The notes below the pieces were generated by a model. That model did no database searches and was not told the DNA's origin. It was given only the letters and a program-made list of their open reading frames with translations. The position numbers and the translations under genes were made by a program. Shown here in pieces: positions 44,293 to 53,285 of a stretch of DNA of 64,000 nt. The stretch comes from UBA2396 sp038042175 (lineage in GTDB: Bacteria; Planctomycetota; Phycisphaerae; Phycisphaerales; UBA1924), in contig CAYHQQ010000012.1 in assembly GCA_964358855.1 (NCBI GenBank), positions 17,456-81,455 of the forward strand. Direction: 5' to 3'. Position 1 is the stretch's first letter. Each line of letters opens with the position of its first letter.

Positions 44293-44895
44293 TTGACCGA
44301 CGCTGGAATCCCGGGCTCAACCCCACAACCGACGCAGCCTGCGCCCGTCGACCCGGCGCTCGTCGAGTCGGTGTACAAGCAGCTGCGAGCCATCGCCCAG
44401 CGACAGATGAGCCAGGAACGCTCCGGGCACACGCTCCAGGCAACCGCGCTCGTGCACGAAGCCTGGGCCCGCGTCGCCGCATCTGCAAGCTCCACGCCGC
44501 CAGACAGAGCCGGATTCCTCTTCGCCGCCGCCCGAGCGATGCAGCAGATCCTCATCGAGCACGCCAGAGGTCGCGGACGCCTCAAGCGGGGGGGAGGACG
44601 CGAACGATCGCTCCTGAGCGTCGTCGATCTTGCGGCGGAATGCGATGAACAGGAAATCGTGGCCCTCGACGACGCCGTCCGTCGCCTTGAGGATCGGGAT
44701 CCCCGCGCGGCCGCAATCGTGCGTCTTCGCTTCTACGCCGGGCTCGACATCGCCGAGACCGCCGCCACCCTGGGGATCAGCGAGCGGACGGTCAAGCGTG
44801 AGTGGCAGTTTGCACGGGCGTGGTTGTTCACGCACATTGAGAGTTTGGAAGACCCAGATGTGAAAAGCGCGGCCCCAGCGAGCGATGAGAGTTGA
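44293..44895 (+). CDS. ECF-family sigma factor (planctomycete type)
   Basis: A 200-residue sigma factor: VESVYKQLRAIAQRQM, HTLQATALVHEAW, GFLFAAARAMQQILIEHARGRGRLKRGG and a region 4 with AGLDIAETAATLGISERTVKREWQFARAWL. The HTLQATALVHEA motif is typical of the planctomycete ECF group. A TTG start is used because no in-frame ATG precedes the homology. Its stop is 11 bases before the kinase start. Confidence 0.9.
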   Translation: MTDAGIPGSTPQPTQPAPVDPALVESVYKQLRAIAQRQMSQERSGHTLQATALVHEAWARVAASASSTPPDRAGFLFAAARAMQQILIEHARGRGRLKRGGGRERSLLSVVDLAAECDEQEIVALDDAVRRLEDRDPRAAAIVRLRFYAGLDIAETAATLGISERTVKREWQFARAWLFTHIESLEDPDVKSAAPASDES

Positions 44896-44906
44896 AGGAG
44901 CCGCAC

Positions 44907-47363
44907 GTGGACCAGTCGTGGGAACGCACCAAGGCAATCTTCGGCGAGGCATCCGACCTCGATGGCCCTGCGAGGTCCGCGTACATCGAGGCCGCGTGCG
45001 GGCCCGATCAGGAACTCAGGCGCCGGGTCGACGGGTTGCTGGGGGCATTGGGACGGGCCGGCACATTCATGGGGGACCCAACGCACACGGAAATTCCGGC
45101 GACGGGCGACAGCCCCTTCGACGTGCGCCCCGGCTCAACCTTCGGACCCTACACAATCGTCGAGCGGATCGGAGAGGGCGGGTTTGGAACGGTGTTCGTG
45201 GCGGACCAGGCCGGACCCGTCGCCCGCCGGGTGGCGCTCAAGATCCTCAAGGCGGGAATGGACTCGCGAGAGATCCTCTCCCGCTTCGACACCGAGCGAC
45301 GAACGCTGGCGATGATGGACCATCCCGGCATCGCCAGGATCGATGGGGCCGGAGTCACGCCCTCGGGCAGGCCTTACTTTGCCATGGAACTCGTCCGCGG
45401 CGTGCCGATCACCGAGTACGCCGACATTAACGCCCTCACCACCCGTGAAAGGCTCGGACTCCTTTGCCAGGTGTGCGCCGGCGTTCAGCATGCCCATCAC
45501 AAGGGCGTGATCCACCGCGACCTCAAGCCGTCGAACATCCTGGTGACGCTCGTCGACGGGGTCCCAACGCCCAAGATCATCGACTTTGGCATCGCCAAGG
45601 CTTTGGGCGATTCGGGCCCGGCGGTGACGGCCTTCCACGCGATGATGGGCACGCCCGCATACATGTCGCCCGAGCAGGCCGAGCTCAGCTCCGACCAGAT
45701 CGACACCCGCTCCGATATCTACTCGCTGGGTGCCGTCCTGTACGAGCTCCTGACGGGCCAGACGCCCTTTGGCGCCGAACTTCTGAGCAAGGCGGCCGGC
45801 CCCGAACTCCAGCGCCTCCTCCGCGACCACGAGCCGGGCCCCCCGTCAACCAAGGTGACCGCCGCCGCGGCCCGCTCGCGCCGGACGCAGCCGGGTGCTC
45901 TCCGCCGCGTGCTCCGGGGCGACCTCGACTGGATCGTGATGCGATGTCTGGAGAAGCGACCCTCACGCCGGTACGACTCGGCCTACGCCCTGGCCGAAGA
46001 CCTGCGACGCTACCTCGCCCACGAGCCCGTCACGGCCCGCCCCCCCACCGTCGGTTACCGAGTCGCGAAGTTCGTCCGCAGAAACAGGACGTTGACCATC
46101 GCCGGTGCGGCCGTCCTGCTGACGGCCTGCGTCGGCGCTGGTTTCGCCGTGGCAGGGTTCCTGGAAGCCAGGAAGCAACGGACCGATGCCCTGGCCTCGG
46201 CCGACCGTGCGATCGAGCAGGCCGAAAAGGCAATCGCAGTACGAATGTTTCTCACGGACATGTTCCACTCCGCCGACGCCAGGCTCCCCGATGGGGACCG
46301 TGCCATCACGGTCCTGGAGGTGCTTTCCCGTGCTGCGGCCAAGCTGAATGCCGGCGCGTTTCCCGGCAAACCCGGCGTCGAGGCCGCCGTGCGACTCGCG
46401 GTCGCCCAGACCTACCGCAGCATGGGGCAACTGGAGGAGTCGCTGGCCCACGCCACCCGTGCCCGCGAACTCCTGCGAACGCTCCCGGCGACACGCGAGA
46501 GCGATTCGGACCTCAAGGAAGCCCTCAATTCCATCGCCGCGGTGCAGGCCGATCGCAAGAACTTCGCCGAAACCGAATCGGCGATCCGCGAGGCGATGGA
46601 AATCGAGACACGGGGCGCAGGGGTCGACACGCCCGACTACGCGACCCTTCTCAACAACCTCGCCGGCGCCGTCGTGGATCTTGGTCGAACTCCCGAAGCT
46701 GAGGAGCTCTATCGGCGCTCGCTCGACATCCGCGAACGCACGTTGGGCCCCACCCACCCGCTCGTTGGCGCCAGTCTCAACAATCTGGGGTACCTGCTGT
46801 ACCAATCCGGACGCAAAGTGGACGGGGCGGCCGCATTCGAACGCTCGCTCGCCATCCTGCGGAGCGAAACCGGTCGGAGTCCCACCGAAATCCTCTACGC
46901 GATCAACAACACCGCGTTCGTGCTCGAGGACATCGGCAAGGCTCAGGAGGCCGCCCAACTCTTCGCCGAGGGCACCACCATGGCCCGCAAGGCCCTGGGC
47001 GACGAGCACCCGCTGCTGGCCACCATGCTCGCCAACTCCGGACGCGTCGCCAGGGGACTGGGCAAGCCGCAGCAAGCGATCGCGATGGCGCGGGAATGCC
47101 TTGCGATCCGGCGAAAGATCATGAAGCCCACCGATCCGCCGCTCTCCGACGCGCTGTACAGCCTCGGAATGGCTCTGGCCGACACCGGCGAACCGACGGA
47201 AGTGCTCGCCCTGCTCGAAGAATGCATGACCCTCCGCCGGGCGATCCTCGCCCCGGACAACCCCCGCATCGCCGCGGGACAAAAGGCCCTGGACCAAGCG
47301 CGGCTCAAGGCCGCCGCCCCGCCGGCTCCCCCATCACCCGCCCCCGACGCACCTGCAAAGTGA
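44907..47363 (+). CDS. Ser/Thr protein kinase with TPR-type C-terminus
   Basis: An 818-residue kinase. The N-terminal helix IFGEASDLDGPARSAYIEAAC is the usual planctomycete leader. Kinase domain (about 80-370): IGEGGFGTVF, Lys112 in VALKIL, HRDLKPSN (203-210), DFGIAKAL, GTPAYMSPEQ. A TM helix lies near 390-415. The C-terminal half (about 460-800) consists of TPR-like helical repeats (YATLLNNLAGAVVDLGRTPEAEELYRRSL pattern). GTG start 44907 follows GAAGGAG. The preceding sigma factor gene is its likely partner. Confidence 0.92.
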   Translation: MDQSWERTKAIFGEASDLDGPARSAYIEAACGPDQELRRRVDGLLGALGRAGTFMGDPTHTEIPATGDSPFDVRPGSTFGPYTIVERIGEGGFGTVFVADQAGPVARRVALKILKAGMDSREILSRFDTERRTLAMMDHPGIARIDGAGVTPSGRPYFAMELVRGVPITEYADINALTTRERLGLLCQVCAGVQHAHHKGVIHRDLKPSNILVTLVDGVPTPKIIDFGIAKALGDSGPAVTAFHAMMGTPAYMSPEQAELSSDQIDTRSDIYSLGAVLYELLTGQTPFGAELLSKAAGPELQRLLRDHEPGPPSTKVTAAAARSRRTQPGALRRVLRGDLDWIVMRCLEKRPSRRYDSAYALAEDLRRYLAHEPVTARPPTVGYRVAKFVRRNRTLTIAGAAVLLTACVGAGFAVAGFLEARKQRTDALASADRAIEQAEKAIAVRMFLTDMFHSADARLPDGDRAITVLEVLSRAAAKLNAGAFPGKPGVEAAVRLAVAQTYRSMGQLEESLAHATRARELLRTLPATRESDSDLKEALNSIAAVQADRKNFAETESAIREAMEIETRGAGVDTPDYATLLNNLAGAVVDLGRTPEAEELYRRSLDIRERTLGPTHPLVGASLNNLGYLLYQSGRKVDGAAAFERSLAILRSETGRSPTEILYAINNTAFVLEDIGKAQEAAQLFAEGTTMARKALGDEHPLLATMLANSGRVARGLGKPQQAIAMARECLAIRRKIMKPTDPPLSDALYSLGMALADTGEPTEVLALLEECMTLRRAILAPDNPRIAAGQKALDQARLKAAAPPAPPSPAPDAPAK

Positions 47364-47481
47364 ATTCGTGGCCCTCGCGTCGACCACCCGTCGCCTCAAT
47401 GAACGAACCTGCCCGCTTCCATCCGGCCTCTGTCCAGCCGGAGGATCGAGCCCGACCGCCCTGCCCCTGGAGACGACCACG

Positions 47482-50193
47482 ATGTCCACGCTCACCCACC
47501 CGTCCCCAATCGCCCTTCGCACGCTCGCGGCCCTCGCCGGCCTCGCAGCCGGAAGCGGCGCCCTCGCCCAGACGGCCACCTTCAACAACCCGTTGGGCGG
47601 ATCGTGGATGGACTCTGGAAACTGGAATACCGGCTTCGTGCCCTCAGGGCCATCGATGGACGCGGTGCTGCCCGCCACGACCGACGGCGTCTTCCTCGGG
47701 TTCACGACTTCCATCAAGAAGGTCTCCGTCGCCACCGGTGCCCGCTTTGCGATCGAACAGACCGCCGACCTGAGCATCGAGGACGGCGGCTTGGGCGCGG
47801 CTCGAATCGACAACAACGGGACAATCGAGGTTGCTTTCGGCGGATCGATCTACGGCTCAGTTCTCCGCTTCCCGAGCTTCGGTCGCATCGCCGGCACAGG
47901 AACCATCCGACTGCTCCAGGGCAGCCTGGTCCAGTTCCCCGCGGTTGGATCGGGCGCGATCGTGGTCCACGACGTGGGACACACCATCGCGGGCGTCGGA
48001 AACATTGAGGGGCAGTTTGAGAACCGCGGCACTATCCGCGCCGACGATATCGGAACGTTTACCTTCGTCGGAAACATGACCAACAAGGGCACCCTGGAGG
48101 CGGTCCCGGGCGGAACGATGGTCCTTGACCAATGCGCGATCGTGTCGAACACATCGGGTCTTATCACCTCGAGTGGCATCGTCGGGTCCGAAGGCCTGAT
48201 GTACATCGGCAGCGCCTCGGGCACACCCACGTACCTCACCCACCAGGAAATCAGCTCGATAGCGCCGGGCAGGACCACTCTCATGAACGAGTGCCAGCTT
48301 GGCTCCTGCACGATCACAGGCCTCGTCCACGTCGAGCAGGGCGCAACAGTGATCTGCACGACGGAGCTCACCAACCAAGGGCTTCTGTCGATGAACACAA
48401 TCGGCGGCGCCTACCCGAGCCTTCTGAACGTCGGTTCGCACACCCTGACGGGGTTTGGCGAGGTGCTCATGAACTCCGGTTCGGAAGTGCGATTCGATTC
48501 GGGCACCTTGGACACGCAGCAAGTCGTGGGCGGCCTGGGCCTGGTCTCCGGTCCCTTCACCAACATGGGACTCGTCGACGCCTACCTCACCGACGCGACC
48601 CTGCTGGTCACGAGCCCGACAATCACCAATCACGGCGCTCTCCGCGCGAGCGGGGGCGGGCTGCTCACCTTCCTGGACACACAGATCACACAGAACGCGC
48701 CGGGCTCGCCGGGCCGGATTGCCGCCGAGGGAGGACATGTGCAGTTCATCGGGACAAATCCGGCCGTACTGGGTGGAGAGATCATGGCAACGCCCGGATC
48801 ACGCGTCGAGTTTCAAGCGGAAGCACTGACCCTGGGCGACGGGGTTCGACTGAGCGGTGCATGCGATCTCATCGGCGGCTACACGATCGTCGGCAAGGGC
48901 CTCATCACCATCGACGCACCCATGACCCTCAACGCAGCCCAAACCGCCTACGCCGCGACGATCGTGTCGCACCCACAGGTGCCCACCGTCCTGGGCGGCA
49001 CCGCCGACCTCATCCTCGCCGGGCTCAGCGAACTCGCCTCCGACCCTTCAGGCACCATCATCACCCAGCTCGCCGGGCGCAGAATCGTCGGCGGCGGCAC
49101 CATCTCCGCCTCCTTCGTCAATCACGGCACCGTCCTCACCCAGGCCGGCCAGACGCTCCAGCTCACCGGCGGCTACCAGATCAACACCCACGCCATCACG
49201 GCGGAAGAGGGCGGCACCATCCACATCTTCAAATCCCTCGTCCAATCAAGCAGCGGTACGATCCTGGCTGCCGGCGACATCTACCTCTGGGGAAGCGCCC
49301 AAACGCCAACGGACATCGGCGGCGGCACGCTGGCCTCCACCGGAAACGGACGCTTCATTCCCATGGATTCCGTGAGCCTCAGCAGCTTGCACTCAACCGC
49401 CACCATCTCCGTTGGGAACGGCTCCAATCTCACGCTGGCTGGTGGGACGGAGCTTGACGGCCTTGTGGACCTCAACGCCGAAGGGTCCGTCTTCGGCGGC
49501 TCGCTCACATTGGATTCGAACCTCAACTTACAGCCAGGGTCGGCCGGAACGATCCGGATGGGGCCGTTCACCCAAGTGAATACGTCCGGAGCGTTCGTCG
49601 ACATGGCGGCAATGACCCTCTCAGGGCGCGGAACCGTCAATGGAAGCTATCACGGGCGCGGAACGCTCGTCGTGGGCGACTTCGGCGTGGACCGCCTAGG
49701 CGATACGCGGATCACCGGCGAATACCGTCCCGAAGGCTCGCACACCTTGAAGGTCGAGATCGCCGATGACCTCGAAACCCCCCCGGTGAACGACCAGCTC
49801 CTCGTTGATGGCGACGTGATCTGCGCCGGACTTCTCGTGGTCGAGACCATCCCCGGCTTCGCGTCGCCCGCCGGAGTCGAGTTTCCCATCATCACCGGCG
49901 CAACCGTGACCGGCACCTTCTCGCAGCTCATCCTCCCCTCGATGCCCGGTGGCCTGGCGATGGAAGTTCGCTACGACGCCGACCGCGTCGTGCTCGTGGT
50001 CGTCGAGGCGATGGGCTGCCCCGCCGACTTCGATGGTGACACCACCGTCGACTTCTTCGACTACGACGCCTTCGTCGCCTGCTTCGAGGGTCAAAGCTGC
50101 CCGCCCGGCAAGACCGCCGATTTCGATGGCGACGGCAGCGCCGACTTCTTCGACTACGACGCCTTTGTCGTGGCCTTCGAAACCCCCTGCTGA
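47482..50193 (+). CDS. Large secreted repeat protein with two dockerin-like C-terminal repeats
   Basis: A 903-residue exported protein: signal peptide (ALRTLAALAGLAAGSGALA), then about 750 residues of Gly/Thr-rich beta-strand repeats such as GTLEAVPGGTMVLDQ, NKGTLE and VNHGTVLTQAGQTLQLTGG, which look like a parallel beta-helix passenger. The C-terminus has two EF-hand-like repeats, CPADFDGDTTVDFFDYDAFVACFE and ADFDGDGSADFFDYDAFVVAFE (trimmed), a signature of Phycisphaerae secreted proteins. The start at 47482 has GGAG upstream. It follows the kinase gene; a rho-independent terminator ends the gene. Confidence 0.85.
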   Translation: MSTLTHPSPIALRTLAALAGLAAGSGALAQTATFNNPLGGSWMDSGNWNTGFVPSGPSMDAVLPATTDGVFLGFTTSIKKVSVATGARFAIEQTADLSIEDGGLGAARIDNNGTIEVAFGGSIYGSVLRFPSFGRIAGTGTIRLLQGSLVQFPAVGSGAIVVHDVGHTIAGVGNIEGQFENRGTIRADDIGTFTFVGNMTNKGTLEAVPGGTMVLDQCAIVSNTSGLITSSGIVGSEGLMYIGSASGTPTYLTHQEISSIAPGRTTLMNECQLGSCTITGLVHVEQGATVICTTELTNQGLLSMNTIGGAYPSLLNVGSHTLTGFGEVLMNSGSEVRFDSGTLDTQQVVGGLGLVSGPFTNMGLVDAYLTDATLLVTSPTITNHGALRASGGGLLTFLDTQITQNAPGSPGRIAAEGGHVQFIGTNPAVLGGEIMATPGSRVEFQAEALTLGDGVRLSGACDLIGGYTIVGKGLITIDAPMTLNAAQTAYAATIVSHPQVPTVLGGTADLILAGLSELASDPSGTIITQLAGRRIVGGGTISASFVNHGTVLTQAGQTLQLTGGYQINTHAITAEEGGTIHIFKSLVQSSSGTILAAGDIYLWGSAQTPTDIGGGTLASTGNGRFIPMDSVSLSSLHSTATISVGNGSNLTLAGGTELDGLVDLNAEGSVFGGSLTLDSNLNLQPGSAGTIRMGPFTQVNTSGAFVDMAAMTLSGRGTVNGSYHGRGTLVVGDFGVDRLGDTRITGEYRPEGSHTLKVEIADDLETPPVNDQLLVDGDVICAGLLVVETIPGFASPAGVEFPIITGATVTGTFSQLILPSMPGGLAMEVRYDADRVVLVVVEAMGCPADFDGDTTVDFFDYDAFVACFEGQSCPPGKTADFDGDGSADFFDYDAFVVAFETPC

Positions 50194-50218
50194 TCCCCAC
50201 CCGACGATTCCGACAGAG

Positions 50219-50243
50219 CCCCCGGCGCCAGCCGGGGGTTTTT
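50219..50243 (+). terminator. Rho-independent terminator after the secreted repeat protein
   Basis: Stem CCCCCGGC/GCCGGGGG with loop GCCA, followed by TTTTT. It is 26 bases beyond the TGA of the repeat protein gene. Confidence 0.9.
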
Positions 50244-50330
50244 GTTGGTGGCAAGGATGATCCCGCTTCGGGTCATCCTTGCGAGGCGCCCGACGCGCAC
50301 CTCGACCTGACCGACGACGGGAAAGGCGTT

Positions 50331-50446
50331 TAACGCAGAGGTCGCAGAGAGCGCGGAGAAACGCAGAGCGAAAGAAGTGTCAGTGCCTTGAGCACCCTTC
50401 TCCTCTCCGCGTTCCTCTGCGACCTCTGCGCCCTCTGCGTTAAGGC
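50331..50446. repeat. Imperfect GCAGAG inverted repeat
   Basis: A left arm rich in AACGCAGAG/GTCGCAGAG units (about 50331-50370) faces a right arm with CTCTGCGACCTCTGCGCC and CTCTGCGTTAA (about 50405-50446). The two form a long imperfect hairpin. Similar AACGCAGAG-type repeats recur in many bacterial genomes, from memory; function unknown. No gene is present in 50244-50453. Confidence 0.7.
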
Positions 50447-50453
50447 CATTGCC

Positions 50454-50846
50454 TTACAGAATCACCGGCGGCCTGAACCACTTCCCACCGGGTACGACAA
50501 AGCCGCCTTGGAAGTTCTGCACCTGCATGTCCTGGTAGGGGACATCGACGAACCCGACCGCCGCCGACAGCGGGCCGGGGAAGTCGAAGTAAAAGGTGGT
50601 GTTGTTCACAACCGTGACGCTGGTCGCGTAGACCTTGGCCCCGGCGGTGCAGTCGATGAACGCCCATGCGGGTGTGCGGACGATGCACGGCTGAGACAGC
50701 GTGACGGTAACCCGGGCGTGGCCGGAGACGGTGGTGAGGGCAACGGTGTAGTCGGTGAGGGGGCGAGGATCGGGAAGGCCCGACGTCGCCGGAGTGGGGC
50801 GCTGCTGGCCCGTGCGCTGGCGAATGGGTGAAGCGGTGATCGACAT
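50454..50846 (-). CDS. Hypothetical protein
   Basis: A 130-residue protein with a Pro/Ser-rich start and a beta-rich body (VALTTVSGHARVTVTLSQPCIV, VYATSVTVVNNTTFYFDFPG). No signal peptide or recognised domain. It is the second gene of a minus-strand pair with the 220-residue gene upstream, separated by a 150-base hairpin-containing gap. GGAG precedes the ATG at 50846. Confidence 0.6.
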   Translation of the reverse strand: MSITASPIRQRTGQQRPTPATSGLPDPRPLTDYTVALTTVSGHARVTVTLSQPCIVRTPAWAFIDCTAGAKVYATSVTVVNNTTFYFDFPGPLSAAVGFVDVPYQDMQVQNFQGGFVVPGGKWFRPPVIL

Positions 50847-50876
50847 GGGCAGTTCTCCGAGAGCCGTTCTTCTCCG

Positions 50877-50979
50877 CAGCACGCAGCACACAGCACGCAG
50901 CACGGTCTTTGCTTCGCACACCCGCACCAGCCCGCAGCACACGAGGGAAGACGTGCTGCGTGCTGTGTGCTGCGTGCTG
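50877..50979. repeat. 27-bp perfect inverted repeat
   Basis: Arms at 50877-50903 and 50953-50979 are exact reverse complements, made of GTGCTGC/TGTGCTG units, with a 49-base loop. It lies between two co-directional genes and could form a very stable hairpin in the transcript. Confidence 0.85.
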
Positions 50980-50999
50980 TGTGGCGGAACAATCCATCA

Positions 51000-51662
51000 T
51001 CAAGCGGCAATAGGCAGGCTCACCGGTGGGCTCCACGGCCCCATCTCCCCCTTCGCGTTGGTCCAGCGGGCGAAGTACGTTGCCGTCTTGCCGCTGTCGG
51101 CGCTGATAAACGTGCTCTGGAGGGCCGGGCGTCCAACGAACGCGAGGAACGTGGCGGCGGTTGGCTCGCCCACGGGCCCCGTGGCAATGGCGCGATAGAT
51201 GAGCAGCCCGGCGGAACCGACGGGCCTTGCCCGCGAGTCGCTCGCGCCCTGATCGGTCGCGATGAGGTTCTGGAGCCCCGCGCCCATCGAGCGGATGGCG
51301 AGCACCGGGTAGGTGGAGGGGGGCGGCACCGGCGTGGGCTGGGTGTCCTTGATGTGCAGGCCCAGACCGGCCTTGAATGCGTCGGAAACGGCGAGATTGG
51401 CCCGGATGGTGGCCGCGTAGCCTCGTACAAGCACGAGGGTGAGGGCCTTTTGCTGATTCTTGGCGGCGACGGTGATCTTGGTCCGCGTGGTGGGGTTGGT
51501 GGCGGCGAGGAAGGCGGTGTGCCAGGCGGTGTAGGACGTGGTGATCGCCGTGCCGTCGGCGGCGACCAGACCGTAGTTGGTGGGCGTGGCGGCGATGAGC
51601 GTCTTGAAGTTCTGGAGCCAGGATTCGAGGTCGGCGTCGCGGGATGGGATGTAACTGGACAT
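51000..51662 (-). CDS. Conserved hypothetical protein
   Basis: A 220-residue protein that starts MSSYIPSRDADLESWLQNF, followed by helices (NYGLVAADGTAITTSYTAWHTAFLAA), a basic region and a Pro-rich strand segment ending SPPVSLPIAA. Proteins of this appearance recur in planctomycetes and some other bacteria, from memory, without known function. Ribosome site GGAGAAA near 51663. Confidence 0.6.
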   Translation of the reverse strand: MSSYIPSRDADLESWLQNFKTLIAATPTNYGLVAADGTAITTSYTAWHTAFLAATNPTTRTKITVAAKNQQKALTLVLVRGYAATIRANLAVSDAFKAGLGLHIKDTQPTPVPPPSTYPVLAIRSMGAGLQNLIATDQGASDSRARPVGSAGLLIYRAIATGPVGEPTAATFLAFVGRPALQSTFISADSGKTATYFARWTNAKGEMGPWSPPVSLPIAA

Positions 51663-51957
51663 GGTTCATTTCTCCGAGTGTGTGTTGCTCCTCGCAACAT
51701 CGCGCGGAGCCCGTTTTGGATCGGCGGGCCCCATTCGCAACTTGAGGAGTGCTCTTACATTATTTTCCAGAGCACGCCACCGCCCGACGCCGCCTTGGCG
51801 TCATTATCATGCCTTGGAGCCCGGAGGGCTCATCGTCAATACCCGGGGACGCGGCCCCCGGCGGGCCGTCGTTCACGCATTGGACCCCGAGGGGGTCGGC
51901 CGTTGACGTTCCGCACATGCCCACACCTCTGGGCCCAAGCGCGCAGCAATGAACACG
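51663..51957. other. Non-coding gap
   Basis: About 295 bases with no supported gene or structural element. The promoter of the minus-strand pair at 50454-51662 should be here. Confidence 0.5.
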
Positions 51958-52395
51958 CTACTTCGGCTCGTCAATCGATCCAACCATGTTCGGGTGGCGT
52001 CGCGCAAATCGCCTGACCACGTCGCGCGTGGCCTCAATATCCACCTTTCGCCCGCACTCGGGACAAACCGCCTGACCCGCGGTCGCCCGAAGGTCGTAGC
52101 CGCAGCCCATGCAGAGCGCAAAGCCCATGGACACCTGGCGTTTCAGGAAGGCACGCCCGGCCAGAACATAGAGCCCAAATAACGTCGCCCCGGGCAGGGC
52201 AAGCAGACTTGATCTCTCGAACACTTTGGTGGTCCGCTCGGTTCGCGGCCCAAAGGACCGACTTCCAGGGATCGCCGGCTCGTTGAAGACGCCGGAGACG
52301 CCCAGCACAAAGGTCACGACCATCACGACAAGGATCGCAAATCCTCCGATGGGGAGCTGGCGGCTTGGGGGCTTGAATGTCGGAATCCCCAGCAT
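51958..52395 (-). CDS. Membrane protein with C-terminal zinc ribbon
   Basis: A 145-residue protein with TM helices at about 16-37 (GGFAILVVMVVTFVLGVSGVF) and 64-82, and a C-terminal ribbon CMGCGYDLRATAGQ...CPECG followed by a basic helical tail. Same general architecture as the gene at 34334-34843. Function unknown. The ATG at 52395 lies directly downstream of a structured, repeat-bearing upstream region. Confidence 0.75.
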   Translation of the reverse strand: MLGIPTFKPPSRQLPIGGFAILVVMVVTFVLGVSGVFNEPAIPGSRSFGPRTERTTKVFERSSLLALPGATLFGLYVLAGRAFLKRQVSMGFALCMGCGYDLRATAGQAVCPECGRKVDIEATRDVVRRFARRHPNMVGSIDEPK

Positions 52396-52969
52396 CGCGA
52401 TCCTTCCGGCAGGTCGGGCCCGTGAGTGTCTGCAAGTTACCGTATCGGCGAGGGCGTGTCCATGTCGGGTCGGCGGTTGGGGAAAGCACAGATTTGTGCA
52501 GTGTCGGTCCGAATTGCCACACATCTGGGCTGTCCTGGTGCTTTCCCCGGTCCGAACCGGCCCGGCTGCGGGTTCGCACACGTCTCGTGTCCCTTGCGAG
52601 GCGTTCTGGAAGCCGGTGAAACGACGCACTTGTTCGGCAGAAGTTCACAAACGCGCGTTTGGAAGTCTCCCACGTAGGAATATAAACCTCCCACGTGTGT
52701 TTGGAAGTCTCCCACGTAGGAATATGAACCTCCCACGCGCGTTTGGAAGTCTCCCACGTAGGAATATGAACCTCCCACGCGCGTTTGGAAGCCTCCCACG
52801 TAGGAATATGGGCCTCCCACGTATGTTTGGAAGTCTCCCACGCGCGTTTGTGGTTTCCCGCTCCCCGGCAATGCCCCAGCCTAACCGTTGACGACCTCGC
52901 CAAGGGATATTCACGCGAGAGCCGCGGAGTGGCGCGGGGCTGAAGGGATGATCTCCAAAGACCGAAGGG
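52396..52969. other. Structured non-coding region with tandem array
   Basis: Holds an 11-base inverted repeat GGGGAAAGCAC/GTGCTTTCCCC (52479-52489 and 52538-52548), an internal GCACA/TGTGC hairpin (52486-52499), and a 21-bp tandem array. Long open frames in several phases are created by the array and are not supported as genes. Confidence 0.6.
52651..52850. repeat. 21-bp tandem repeat array
   Basis: About nine 21-bp units alternate between two forms that share the core TCCCACG: one with CGCGTTTGGAAGTC and one with TAGGAATATGAACC. Since 21 is a multiple of three, every frame stays open across it, giving artefactual repeat peptides. Units are contiguous, without unique spacers. Confidence 0.85.
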
Positions 52970-53224
52970 TCACTCGGGTACCTGCTCCCAATCGCGCAAA
53001 GACTCGGGATCGGTCGCGGATCTCGGCCTCGAATCCCACCAGTCGTTCCCGGTCGCGTGGGTTCTGACGGCGTGTGCCGCCTCAAAGGGCGAGACATAGG
53101 AACCCAGGGGGCCCACTTCGCAGCCCAGGACAAAGAGTCTGCCACCCCCGGGCTCGGGCGCGATCCAGAACGCTCCCTTGACGGTCTTGAAGAAATAGAC
53201 AGCCTCTTCGGGGATCTCGTGCAT
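52970..53224 (-). CDS. 84-residue protein of duplicated two-gene module (copy 1, second gene)
   Basis: Small protein with the pattern IPxxAxxFFKTxxGxFWIAPxPGGGRLF, LGSYxxPxxAA, HATGxxWWD and DPxxLxDW. Two more 84-residue paralogues lie at 53634-53888 and 55070-55324. Conserved Trp and Gly suggest a compact beta-rich domain; no known function. Here it follows a 90-residue partner gene by 61 bases, repeating the arrangement at 55.1-55.6 kb. Start chosen at the MHEIP Met. Confidence 0.75.
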   Translation of the reverse strand: MHEIPEEAVYFFKTVKGAFWIAPEPGGGRLFVLGCEVGPLGSYVSPFEAAHAVRTHATGNDWWDSRPRSATDPESLRDWEQVPE

Positions 53225-53285
53225 GTTCACGTCCTCTGTGTGTGCGGCCCGTACATCGGTTCCACTCCCCAGGACTGGCCACACC

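Noticed and set aside
50194..50453. Small gene between the terminator and the hypothetical gene
   Set aside because: Open frames here come from the hairpin repeat; none has a ribosome site.
52651..52850. CRISPR array
   Set aside because: Units are contiguous with no unique spacers, and no cas gene is present.
52034..52903. Repeat protein with WETSKRAWEVHIPTWE-type motif
   Set aside because: Created by translation of the 21-bp array, which keeps every frame open; no ribosome site or homology.
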